NCBI GenBank assembly: GCA_017510405.1
Contig: JAFWNG010000039.1
Coordinates: 1 to 41,994, forward strand
Length of the DNA: 41,994 nucleotides
Direction: 5' to 3'
Origin: Solobacterium sp.
GTDB taxonomy: Bacteria > Bacillota_I > Bacilli_A > Erysipelotrichales > Erysipelotrichaceae
Part shown: in pieces, positions 25,388 through 32,801 of the stretch
Position numbering within the stretch: position 1 is the first letter of the stretch
Layout: every line of letters starts with the position of its first letter
The notes under the pieces: model-generated
What the model saw: the letters and a program-made list of their open reading frames with translations, nothing else
Told to the model about the DNA's origin: nothing
The model's database searches: none
Position numbers and translations under genes: made by a program

Positions 25388-25420
25388 TGTTTCCTCCGTG
25401 TTCTCCTCTTATCGTTCGGG

Positions 25421-26845
25421 TCAGTCTTCGTTCAGCAGCTTCAGTGCTTTCAGAACGCCGGCATACAGATATTCGCGTATACTCTCCGTCTTTACGATCT
25501 CCGGCATATAGGCTTCCGGGATGAACTGTGCGACTTTCTCACGCAGCGCTTCGGCGTCCGGGATCATCTTGCTGTAGTAGGCAATGCGGCGGATGCCGGT
25601 GTAGCTGTACAGTCCCGTCATATAGCGGGCAGCCAGCTCGATATTTCCTTCCGGCGTCTTTACCAGTGTATACGGATTCTGCGGGAATGTCGTCAGGGAA
25701 GTGACCGCATCCATCTGCCGGCCGCCCATATGACGTTTTCCGCGCACGGTATTGCCGTTGATCACGAGCCCGATATTCCCGACGCTGCTTCCGGTCGGCA
25801 CGAAGTAGAAGGCCGTGTCGCCGCCTTCCAGCTCGATGGCGGAATAGCCGAGCGCGATCATGTCCGCATCGTTGTAGAGACGCACGCTCATATCATAGCT
25901 TTCCTTCAGGATCTCGCGTACATTGAGATCTGTGATGCCTGCATCTTCGTAGGTGAGGACGCCCTTGTTGATCATGCCCGGCGTGACCAGACAGATCGTT
26001 TTCAGTTCCGGATGCGTGCATACCGCTACCCGGATGACGTCCTGTACATCCGAGAACGAATAGGTTTCCTTGGTGATCTGGTTCTCAGCCGTGATCTCGC
26101 CGTTGTCATAGACGCGGTACGCGATCTGGCTGCGGGATTCCATGCGGATGACGGAAACGATCAGGACCGATCCCTTGCGGCGGCCCTGCAGCGCAGCAGC
26201 GGGTCCCCCCTGCTCTGTCTTTTCCGCATTCTTTTCTTCAAACAGCGTATTCAGCATCGTGATCATGCCGGCGCCGTCATATGTGGAGAAGATCTTCACC
26301 GGGATCTGAATGACGACCTTGTCCGTGAGGACTTCCTGAACGGTCTTGAGACGATAGCCGATCTGCGGCGCCAGCAGCACCGCATCTTTTGTCCCTGCTT
26401 CGTCAAACAGTTTTTCATACGGCACAGCCGTGAATTCCATATCCACGCCGAGCGTCTCAGCCGCTTCGTTGAGCTTCATCGTGAAGAACGACGTCGTCAG
26501 TCCGCAGCTGCAGCACAGCAGGATGTGTCTGGTCTCTGAGCTCGTCTGTTTGTCCAGACAGTCGCGCATTTCATGGAACAGTTCTTTTGCGTGATCCAGA
26601 TCATTCAGTTCGAAATGCAGATAGAAGACATTCTCTTCCTTGCTGTTTATGATCCGGTATTCCACCACGGCAGCTTCCAGAAAGACCACGTCGATCTGTG
26701 CCGCGGCGAATTCCGTCTTCATATCCAGTCCGATGGAATTGTCTTTTTCCCAGCGGGTGATGCTGTAGTCATCTTTGTTGTTTGTTTCGATCCAGTCAAG
26801 CAGCTTGTCTGCCAGTATTCTTGCGTATGCAGCAGTTTCTGTCAT
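25421..26845 (-). CDS. PTS EIIB-like domain fused to ROK-family domain
   Basis: The 474-residue soluble protein has an unrecognised N-terminal ~100 residues, then a PTS lactose/cellobiose EIIB-like domain (~106-200) with the active-site loop CSCGLTTS at 112-119. From ~225 to the end it resembles a ROK sugar kinase/repressor. The ROK part has CLVTPGMINKGVL, then RLYNDADMIALG with Asn325-Asp326 where sugar kinases place their catalytic Asp, and FVPTGSSVGNIGLVINGNTVRG. The Cys-rich zinc motif of typical ROK proteins is missing. The start overlaps the stop of the upstream sensor gene as ATGA, so expression is coupled. It may report sugar supply (EIIB phosphorylation) to the switch; that is inference. 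Confidence 0.75.
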   Translation of the reverse strand: MTETAAYARILADKLLDWIETNNKDDYSITRWEKDNSIGLDMKTEFAAAQIDVVFLEAAVVEYRIINSKEENVFYLHFELNDLDHAKELFHEMRDCLDKQTSSETRHILLCCSCGLTTSFFTMKLNEAAETLGVDMEFTAVPYEKLFDEAGTKDAVLLAPQIGYRLKTVQEVLTDKVVIQIPVKIFSTYDGAGMITMLNTLFEEKNAEKTEQGGPAAALQGRRKGSVLIVSVIRMESRSQIAYRVYDNGEITAENQITKETYSFSDVQDVIRVAVCTHPELKTICLVTPGMINKGVLTYEDAGITDLNVREILKESYDMSVRLYNDADMIALGYSAIELEGGDTAFYFVPTGSSVGNIGLVINGNTVRGKRHMGGRQMDAVTSLTTFPQNPYTLVKTPEGNIELAARYMTGLYSYTGIRRIAYYSKMIPDAEALREKVAQFIPEAYMPEIVKTESIREYLYAGVLKALKLLNED

Positions 26846-28998
26846 TGTTCTTTCTTACTCCTGATCTTCTTTTCCATATGCAGTATATTGCGTCCGTTGA
26901 TGCGGCGGTATGTGATTGCATCCATTACCCTGCGCACAAGGTAGATACCGAGGCCGCCGACCGGCCGTTCTTCCACGTTCAGCGTGATATCCGGGGCTTC
27001 CTTGGCCAGCGGATCAAACGCCGATCCCTCGTCTATGACGGTAATGGACGCCTTGCGGCTGTCCTCATCAAACGAGTACTGAACGGTGAATGTACCGTCT
27101 TTTCCGCCGTACGCGTAACGGACGATATTGCTTAATACTTCATCGAGGGCGATGTCGATCTGCATCTTTTCCCGCGTACCGAAGCCTGCTTCATCCAGCA
27201 GTCCCTCGATCACTTCTGTGATCTCCGTAATGCTTTCGCTGACAGCCGGCAGAGTCTTCTCCAGGATCGGCCTGTTTCCCTCTGCACCAAAGTATTCCAG
27301 GCAGAGCATCGTCAGGTCATCGAACAGAGGTTCTCCCTGAGTGAACTCATCCACTGCTTTCTGCATCTGTTCCAGCGTTTCCCGGACATCTGCGTCTTTA
27401 TTCGCATTGAGTACTTCCAGGATACGGTCTGCTTTAAACATCTGCTGATCCGGTCCCTGCGCCTCCGGCAGACCGTCGGTATAGACGAACAGTCTCTGGT
27501 GCGGCTTCATGTGAATTTCATATTCGGAATACTCCATGCCTTCCATACCGCCGATCACAAATCCATGGCGGTCTTTATACAGCGCATACGTGCCGTCTTC
27601 CTGCTGGAGCACAGGATATTCATGTCCGGCATTGGCTGCTTTCAGGATACCGGTAGAGATCTCCAGAATACCCATCCACACGGTGATGAACATCTGCTCT
27701 TTGTTGCTGACACAGATCATGTTGTTCACGATCTCAAGAATCTCAGCCGGTGACTTGTTCGAAATCGCCTGTGTTCCGATCAGGATCTTGGATGCCATCA
27801 TAAACAGCGCCGCCGGTACGCCCTTTCCGGAAACATCGGCGATCACAAGAGCAAGATGATCATCGTCGATCAGGAAGAAGTCATAGAAGTCGCCTCCGAC
27901 TTCCTTGGCAGGAGTCATGGAAGCGTATATATCAAATTCCGTGCGGTCCGGGAACGGCGGGAAGATACCCGGCAGCACATCTGCCTGGATCTTGCGGGCA
28001 AGCGAAAGCTCCGTCCCGATCCGTTCTTTTTCCGCGATCGCGCCGGACAGTTTCTCCGCGTAATCTCCGAGACCGTCTTCCATGTGCGCCATGACTCTGG
28101 CCATGTTTTCCAGTTCATCGCCGGTCTCGATCTTCAGTTCGCTGAAATGCTTCGTGCCGGTTTTGCCGCTGCTGTAATCCCTGGCAAAACTCTGGGCAGC
28201 GTGGGTGATGCGGTTGACCGGGTCTACGACCATCTTTTTCATCCGTCCGCCCATCCGCTCCATCGTGTAATAAACACCTGCCATCAGAGCCAGTCCGAAC
28301 AGGATCAGGAAATTCTTGATGCCGGCAAATACCTCCGACAGTGTGATATCTGCCAGAACATAACAGACCGTCACTTCATTCGCGTCGACCAGCGGTGTCC
28401 CGGCTGTGACCATGAAGCCGTACTTATCCGTACTGCCCATGTCATACAGCATGCCGTAGCCGTCCCAGTTGCTGAAACGTTCTACTTCTTTCCGTTCCAC
28501 GATCTCCCATTCGCCTGGATAGAACCTGGTTTCTTCGTTTGTGTCGGTATCGCAGATATATACAAGCGCCTGGGTATCCGGATCATAATATCCGAGGTAC
28601 AGATCACCGACATCACTGGAACCGTGCAGCTGGGAAAGCAGATCGTAGATCACATTGTAAGCCAGGGAATCCTCGATATCTTTAAAATGGCTGCGGTATG
28701 CCTCTGTACCGGTCATATTGCGTTCCAGCGGCTTCATGGCGCGGTAGCGGCTCATGACTTCGTTTGAGATCTGATCGTACTGAACCAGCCTCTCAAACAG
28801 CGCCGCCGCACTTCGGGTCAGATCGAAAGCATCTCCGATATACTGCATCGTCAGCATATACGTATACATGCTGAGACCGGCGATCAGAGAAATGATGCCC
28901 AGCAGGATCGACCCCGAGACTGTAGCGCTCTGTACTTTATATTCCAGAGGCCGGCCATTGAGTCTGTTCGTTATTTCTTTTCTTTTCCCGAATGCCAT
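26842..28998 (-). CDS. Membrane sensor with PP2C (RsbU/SpoIIE-type) phosphatase and RsbW-like kinase domain
   Basis: The 718-residue protein begins with a basic cytoplasmic tail and a transmembrane helix (~29-51). An extracytoplasmic sensor region of about 170 residues follows, then a second helix (~225-248) and a HAMP-like linker. Residues ~345-560 form a PP2C phosphatase: VGGDFYDFF, IADVSGKGVPAAL, ANAGHEYP, YTDGLPEA and FDDLTMLCL carry its metal ligands. Residues ~585-715 are a GHKL ATPase of the RsbW type: IALDEVLSNIVRYAY (N box), VIDEGSAFDP (G1) and GGLGIYLVRRVMD (G2). Phosphatase and kinase activities on the same STAS target would sit in one chain. GGGAG precedes the ATG. It is the first gene of the operon. 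Confidence 0.88.
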   Translation of the reverse strand: MAFGKRKEITNRLNGRPLEYKVQSATVSGSILLGIISLIAGLSMYTYMLTMQYIGDAFDLTRSAAALFERLVQYDQISNEVMSRYRAMKPLERNMTGTEAYRSHFKDIEDSLAYNVIYDLLSQLHGSSDVGDLYLGYYDPDTQALVYICDTDTNEETRFYPGEWEIVERKEVERFSNWDGYGMLYDMGSTDKYGFMVTAGTPLVDANEVTVCYVLADITLSEVFAGIKNFLILFGLALMAGVYYTMERMGGRMKKMVVDPVNRITHAAQSFARDYSSGKTGTKHFSELKIETGDELENMARVMAHMEDGLGDYAEKLSGAIAEKERIGTELSLARKIQADVLPGIFPPFPDRTEFDIYASMTPAKEVGGDFYDFFLIDDDHLALVIADVSGKGVPAALFMMASKILIGTQAISNKSPAEILEIVNNMICVSNKEQMFITVWMGILEISTGILKAANAGHEYPVLQQEDGTYALYKDRHGFVIGGMEGMEYSEYEIHMKPHQRLFVYTDGLPEAQGPDQQMFKADRILEVLNANKDADVRETLEQMQKAVDEFTQGEPLFDDLTMLCLEYFGAEGNRPILEKTLPAVSESITEITEVIEGLLDEAGFGTREKMQIDIALDEVLSNIVRYAYGGKDGTFTVQYSFDEDSRKASITVIDEGSAFDPLAKEAPDITLNVEERPVGGLGIYLVRRVMDAITYRRINGRNILHMEKKIRSKKEQ

Positions 28999-29036
28999 GA
29001 AACGCTCCCGAAGGTATAGAACATATATAACCGTAT

Positions 29037-29042
29037 ATTATA
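29037..29042 (-). promoter_or_regulatory. Putative -10 box of the partner-switch operon
   Basis: A perfect TATAAT on the minus strand lies about 38 nt before the sensor start codon in a very AT-rich stretch. No good -35 hexamer is seen, and no SigB-type promoter was recognised. Confidence 0.35.
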
Positions 29043-29082
29043 TTTTATTCGATAAACACATGCCCTGCATATACCAAATCTT

Positions 29083-29109
29083 AAAAACAGCAGTCCCGGA
29101 CTGCTGTTT
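29083..29109 (-). terminator. Terminator of the AIM24-family gene
   Basis: Read leftward, a perfect 11-bp stem AAACAGCAGTC/GACTGCTGTTT with a 3-nt loop is followed by TTAA; the U tract is formed partly by the stem end. Confidence 0.75.
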
Positions 29110-29120
29110 CTCAGAAGTGA

Positions 29121-29798
29121 TCAGTTGGAGCTTGGATGCGGCATGTACGCGTACAGGTTCATTGCCAGTGCGTTGATCGGCATTGTCTGCAGCCATACTC
29201 TGCCGGGACCGGTAACGATCGTGTTGAACAGGCCTTCGCCGCCGAGCAGGATATTCGTAAATCCCTTGACCTGCTGGATGTCCATCGAACAGGTGGCTTC
29301 CATCGCCGCGACATAGCCGCTGTCAACGATCAGCTGTTCGCCGGCTGCCAGTTCTCTTACCTGAACAGAACCGTCGATCTCCAGCCATGCGACGCCGTTT
29401 CCGGTGTATTTCTGCATGAGGAAGCCTTCGCCGCCGAAGAAGCCTACCATCCCCTTCTTCTGCAGGTATACTTCCATATTCACACCGGGAGTCGCAGCCA
29501 GGAACGATGTCTTCTGCGCAATGATCGGCATGGCGGAAATATCAAACGCCAGTATGTCGCCCGGGCTGTGCTTTGCCAGCGTCAGCTCACCGCCGCGGTC
29601 CGCCGTGTATTCATTCAGGGCAAGGCTTTCACCGACGATCGCCTTGCGGAACATTCCGCCGAGGCCGCCTGTTTTCGTTTCCATGTGAATGCCCGGCGTC
29701 ATCCATGCCATCGCACCGCTCTGGCATTTGATCGTTTCGCCGGCTTCCATTTTCAGAGTAAGTACGGTAAACGGCTGGTTCTTGATATCGTAACGCAT
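29121..29798 (-). CDS. AIM24/TIGR00266-family protein
   Basis: The 225-residue protein belongs to the AIM24 family, a beta-rich fold of unknown biochemical role. Characteristic segments are MRYDIKNQPFTVLTLKMEAGE at the N-terminus (read as family start), ECQSGAMAWM-like KCQSGAMAWMTPG, and the glycine-rich LGGEGLFNTIVTGPG near the end. No signal peptide is present. GGAGGAAATCTG precedes the ATG. It lies 12 nt after a small membrane protein gene and is probably co-transcribed with it. Confidence 0.88.
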   Translation of the reverse strand: MRYDIKNQPFTVLTLKMEAGETIKCQSGAMAWMTPGIHMETKTGGLGGMFRKAIVGESLALNEYTADRGGELTLAKHSPGDILAFDISAMPIIAQKTSFLAATPGVNMEVYLQKKGMVGFFGGEGFLMQKYTGNGVAWLEIDGSVQVRELAAGEQLIVDSGYVAAMEATCSMDIQQVKGFTNILLGGEGLFNTIVTGPGRVWLQTMPINALAMNLYAYMPHPSSN

Positions 29799-29810
29799 CA
29801 GATTTCCTCC

Positions 29811-30365
29811 TTATAATACAGTTTCAGCTTCTTTGCTCAGCTTGAACAGTGTGAACATCGTAACGATGGCCGCGATCAGCGCCGCAAGTCCGAGGATCAG
29901 CACGCCCATGGCAATAAATGCCACATTTTCCGGTGCCGCGACCAGGGAAAGAACTGCCAGCGCCGCATAGATGACAGCATTGAAGTACCGCAGGAAACTG
30001 AGTCTTTCGGTAACGCCGGAGTTCATATCTTCCGCCACATGGATCAGAATGCCGAAGAACAGGAAGTTGTAGACCGCCGCTGCAATCTCCGCACATGTGA
30101 TCAGATACCGGATATCCATTTCCGGGTTTGCAATTCCCATGACCCACTGAACAAAAGAAGCCGCACCGATCGCCGCTGACATCCATTTCAGCCACGGCAT
30201 GCTGTCTTTGTACTCTCCGAACTTGTCAAAGGCAATAAACAGCAGGATCCAGCCGATGAAGTCCGGCATGACATTCAGGGTATGACCGTTCAGCGTCAGG
30301 TTCAGATTGATCAGTGTGAACATAAACCCGAACGCTGTCATTTTCAGCGCTTTTTTAATATCCAT
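29811..30365 (-). CDS. Small polytopic membrane protein of unknown function
   Basis: The 184-residue protein is mostly hydrophobic, with about five membrane segments (around residues 8-26, 33-46, 62-78, 88-108, and a long pair at 128-176). The first ~50 residues (FMFTLINLNLTLNGHTLNVMPDFIGWILLFIAF) contain a conserved-looking polar break between helices. No catalytic motif is seen. AAGGAG stands 10 nt before the ATG, and a TATAAT box lies upstream. It precedes the AIM24 gene by 12 nt. Function is not recognised. Confidence 0.75.
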   Translation of the reverse strand: MDIKKALKMTAFGFMFTLINLNLTLNGHTLNVMPDFIGWILLFIAFDKFGEYKDSMPWLKWMSAAIGAASFVQWVMGIANPEMDIRYLITCAEIAAAVYNFLFFGILIHVAEDMNSGVTERLSFLRYFNAVIYAALAVLSLVAAPENVAFIAMGVLILGLAALIAAIVTMFTLFKLSKEAETVL

Positions 30366-30398
30366 AGTTCAAAATCTCCTTTGTTTCTACAACCATGT

Positions 30399-30404
30399 AT
30401 TATA
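30399..30404 (-). promoter_or_regulatory. Putative -10 box for the membrane protein-AIM24 pair
   Basis: A perfect TATAAT on the minus strand lies about 34 nt before the start codon, just after the terminator of the preceding operon. The -35 match (TACAGA at 17-nt spacing) is weak. Confidence 0.45.
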
Positions 30405-30445
30405 CCTGTTCTTCTTCGGTTTCTGTATCTTTTTTCGGCAGACCG

Positions 30446-30476
30446 AAAAAAAAGAGAAGACTTTTCCGGTCTTCTC
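30446..30476 (-). terminator. Terminator of the XRE-aldo/keto reductase operon
   Basis: Read leftward, the stem GAGAAGAC/GTCTTCTC with a 7-nt loop is followed by eight T. The TGA stop of the reductase gene overlaps the stem start. Confidence 0.85.
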
Positions 30477-31278
30477 AGTCATACCATCCGAAGAGTGATC
30501 GACCTTCGTCCAGCGACGCGATTTTATCCATCTCCTCTTTACTCAGAACAAATGAATACAGGTCGATGTTTTCTTTCATGCGTTCTTCCCGGGAAGTCCT
30601 GGGAATCACGACGATGCCGTTCTGCACCAGATACCGCAGGGCAGTCTGCCCTGCCGTTACGCCGTGTGCGGAAGCAATCTCTTTCAGCACCGGTTCTTCA
30701 AAGATCCGACGCCTGCCTTCCGTGAAAGGCGCCCAGCTTTCCATAACCGTGCCTTTCGAAGCAAGATATTTCTGATATCCTGTCTGGGGATAATACACGT
30801 GGCTTTCCACCTGGTTGACCATTGGTACGATCTTGCATGTTTTCAGCAGTGAATCGTAATTGCGGCGGACAAGATTACTGACGCCGACAGCACGGACTTT
30901 TCCTTCTCTGTACGCGTCTTCCAGCGCCCGGTACATTTCTCTGAAGTTCGAATACGGTTCATGGACCAGAATGAAATCGATATAATCCAGTCCCATGCGC
31001 ACCAGCGACGCATCCACCGCTTTTGCCGTTTTATCATAGGAATTGTACGGCCCGTTTACTTTTGTCGTTACAAAGAGTTCGCCGCGGTCTGTGCTGCAGG
31101 TGCGTACGGCGCGTCCCACAGCTTCTTCGTTATCGTACATGATCGCTGTATCGATCAGGCGGTACCCGCAGGCGATCGCTTTCTGCACGCAGGATACGCA
31201 TTCCCTTCCCCGCAGATCCCATGTGCCGAAGCCTGTCATCGGCATCTTCACGCCGTTGGAAAGCGTCTTGAATTCCAT
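30475..31278 (-). CDS. Aldo/keto reductase
   Basis: The 267-residue reductase has the conserved tetrad: Asp and Tyr in LIDTAIMYDNEEAVG, Lys in VTTKVNG, and His in ILVHEP. The NADP-binding end has VIPRTSREERMKENID. It is shorter than the other aldo-keto reductase in the window (15499-16494) and of the 2,5-diketo-gluconate-reductase-like subtype. Its start codon overlaps the preceding stop as TAATG, so it is translationally coupled to the small membrane-anchored protein. Confidence 0.87.
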   Translation of the reverse strand: MEFKTLSNGVKMPMTGFGTWDLRGRECVSCVQKAIACGYRLIDTAIMYDNEEAVGRAVRTCSTDRGELFVTTKVNGPYNSYDKTAKAVDASLVRMGLDYIDFILVHEPYSNFREMYRALEDAYREGKVRAVGVSNLVRRNYDSLLKTCKIVPMVNQVESHVYYPQTGYQKYLASKGTVMESWAPFTEGRRRIFEEPVLKEIASAHGVTAGQTALRYLVQNGIVVIPRTSREERMKENIDLYSFVLSKEEMDKIASLDEGRSLFGWYD

Positions 31279-31652
31279 TACTGTTCACCGGCTTTCCGGG
31301 AGATCCTTTCCACTGATTCCAGGCGAAGCAGTTTCATTTTCACTGTTTTCGGGGTCGTGATCTGTACGAGCATCCACTCATTGTCTGTATCCAGGACCAC
31401 ATTGGAACCATGCTTCGTGTTGCCGTAATTGATGATATCCGCGTCCATATGATCTTCCTTCAGTTCCAGGATCACTTCTTCGCCGATCCATTTCCGCACG
31501 ACAGAACGAAGAGATGTCTGCTTCTGGGCATGCTCTGTTCCTTCGATCTTTGTCATTTCCCGTTCCAGATCATCCACGCGTTTTTTCAATGCGGAGATCT
31601 GCAGATATGCCATCAGTCCGAAAATGCCGAATACAAATCCCATGTACTCCAT
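31278..31652 (-). CDS. Membrane-anchored protein with coiled coil and XRE-neighbour-like C-terminal domain
   Basis: The 124-residue protein has an N-terminal hydrophobic helix (residues ~4-20), a short coiled coil (ALKKRVDDLEREMTKIEG, ~21-38) and a beta-type domain from about residue 56. That domain shares a pattern with the C-terminus of the XRE protein encoded next to it: Gly then V-x-L near the start, W-M-x-V (93-96), Lys-Leu 14 residues later (107-108) and Ser-Val (113-114), with identical spacing over the last part. Both junctions (with the XRE and reductase genes) are TAATG overlaps. It may tether or antagonise the regulator at the membrane; that is inference. Confidence 0.7.
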   Translation of the reverse strand: MEYMGFVFGIFGLMAYLQISALKKRVDDLEREMTKIEGTEHAQKQTSLRSVVRKWIGEEVILELKEDHMDADIINYGNTKHGSNVVLDTDNEWMLVQITTPKTVKMKLLRLESVERISRKAGEQ

Positions 31653-32101
31653 TATTCATCCTCCTGCACGTATTCCACGGACAGCACCGAGGATACCGGG
31701 ATCAGTTTTTCAATGGTCCCTTTCTTTTTCTCGGCGCGCACTTTCATCCAGCTTCCCTCAAAGCCGACCACAGTGCATACGGTGTTATACAGATCGATGT
31801 CCGCTTCTTCATCGAAGAACTGCAGGCGCACGCGTTTGCCGACTGTCTCCTGCAGAAGCGAACTGATCCGGTATGCCGGCTCTGCAGTTCCTTCTTCTGT
31901 TACATCATCTTTCATCAGATAATCGCAGCTGACGCCGAGCAGCTCCGCAATGTCCGGAATCTTATCGATATCCGGCAGTACGCTTCCTGCCTCCCAGCGG
32001 CTGACCGTCTGCCTTGTGACGGCAAGCTGCTCCGCAAATTCGATCTGGGTCATGCCGATGTCTTTCCGCTTCCTTGCAATCTTATTTCCTAACTCATTCA
32101 T
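31652..32101 (-). CDS. XRE-family transcriptional regulator with C-terminal beta-type domain
   Basis: The 149-residue protein has an N-terminal helix-turn-helix of the Cro/CI type (residues 1-66; MTQIEFAEQLAVTRQTVSRWEAG) and a C-terminal domain (~85-145) that matches the neighbouring membrane protein: W-M-K-V at 118-121, Lys-Leu at 132-133 and Ser-Val at 138-139. The ATG at 32101 is preferred because AAAGGA stands upstream and the HTH begins there; the frame is open to 32185 but adds no domain. It is the first gene of a three-gene TAATG-coupled operon and probably regulates it. Confidence 0.83.
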   Translation of the reverse strand: MNELGNKIARKRKDIGMTQIEFAEQLAVTRQTVSRWEAGSVLPDIDKIPDIAELLGVSCDYLMKDDVTEEGTAEPAYRISSLLQETVGKRVRLQFFDEEADIDLYNTVCTVVGFEGSWMKVRAEKKKGTIEKLIPVSSVLSVEYVQEDE

Positions 32102-32213
32102 ATTCAGAGATCCTTTCTTTTTCGTCTTCATCATACCTGCCGGGACTGCCTGAAACAAGAAACGCTCCTGTTCAGAATGTAACACGTCAGTTTACATTTT
32201 CCTGTTTTTCCGC

Positions 32214-32238
32214 AAAAAAAGCGGAATTTACTCCGCTT
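32214..32238 (-). terminator. Terminator of the GtrA-family gene
   Basis: Read leftward, AAGCGGA/TCCGCTT with a short loop is followed by TTTTT. The TAA stop codon lies in the loop. Confidence 0.85.
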
Positions 32239-32641
32239 CCTGCTGCTTTCTGCCGGTGTCGATCGTTTTGGCAAATACATAGTAGCGCTGGTACAGGAAC
32301 TCCGTCGTGAAGTTCAGGATCATATTGACTGCCGTCGCGATATATTCGTTGACCCCGAGCGTCATCGTCAGATAGTGTTCCAGCATCGTTGACAGCGGTG
32401 TGAATACGATGTAGTACATCGCCACTTTGAACATAGCTGCGGGAATATTCCCGGCCGACTGGAACGTGAACTTCCTGTTCAGGGTAAAGTTCCAGAGAAC
32501 GGACAGTACAAGTCCGGTCAGATAGGATACCCAGTACGGTGTATGCAGCACTTCGTTCATCAGCGTGAACGTACCGATCTCGATCAGTCCGGCGCTGATC
32601 GAGAAAAAGGTAAACTTAACAAATCTGAGCAGTTCTTTCAT
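32228..32641 (-). CDS. GtrA-family membrane protein
   Basis: The 137-residue protein has four membrane helices and the GtrA pattern: KFTFFSISAGLIEIGTFTLMNE in the first helix, then WNFTLNRKFTFQS after the second, and NFTTEFLYQRYYVF at the end. GtrA proteins help move or use polyprenyl-linked sugars for cell-wall glycan decoration. No glycosyltransferase gene is adjacent. It is divergent from pyruvate kinase. Confidence 0.87.
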   Translation of the reverse strand: MKELLRFVKFTFFSISAGLIEIGTFTLMNEVLHTPYWVSYLTGLVLSVLWNFTLNRKFTFQSAGNIPAAMFKVAMYYIVFTPLSTMLEHYLTMTLGVNEYIATAVNMILNFTTEFLYQRYYVFAKTIDTGRKQQEAE

Positions 32642-32756
32642 AGTTACCTATTATACTCCCGGACCGTAAAACCGGCACAGAAAACAGTTCTTTAATTTAC
32701 ACATAAATTCCACATTTCTCATGCATTCTCTGCGCAAGAGTATTTCCTGTTTTTGC

Positions 32757-32762
32757 TATAAT
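32757..32762 (+). promoter_or_regulatory. Extended -10 promoter of pyruvate kinase
   Basis: TGCTATAAT (TATAAT at 32757-32762) is an extended -10 element 39 nt before the start codon. The -35 region is poor, which is usual with extended -10 boxes. Confidence 0.6.
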
Positions 32763-32801
32763 AATCTTGTCAGTAAAATTTGAAAAAGGAGATCATTCAG
32801 T

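Noticed and set aside
24203-28998. A standard SigB stress operon
   Set aside because: No sigma factor, no separate RsbV or RsbW and no recognisable SigB promoter are present, and the STAS protein carries a kinase domain.
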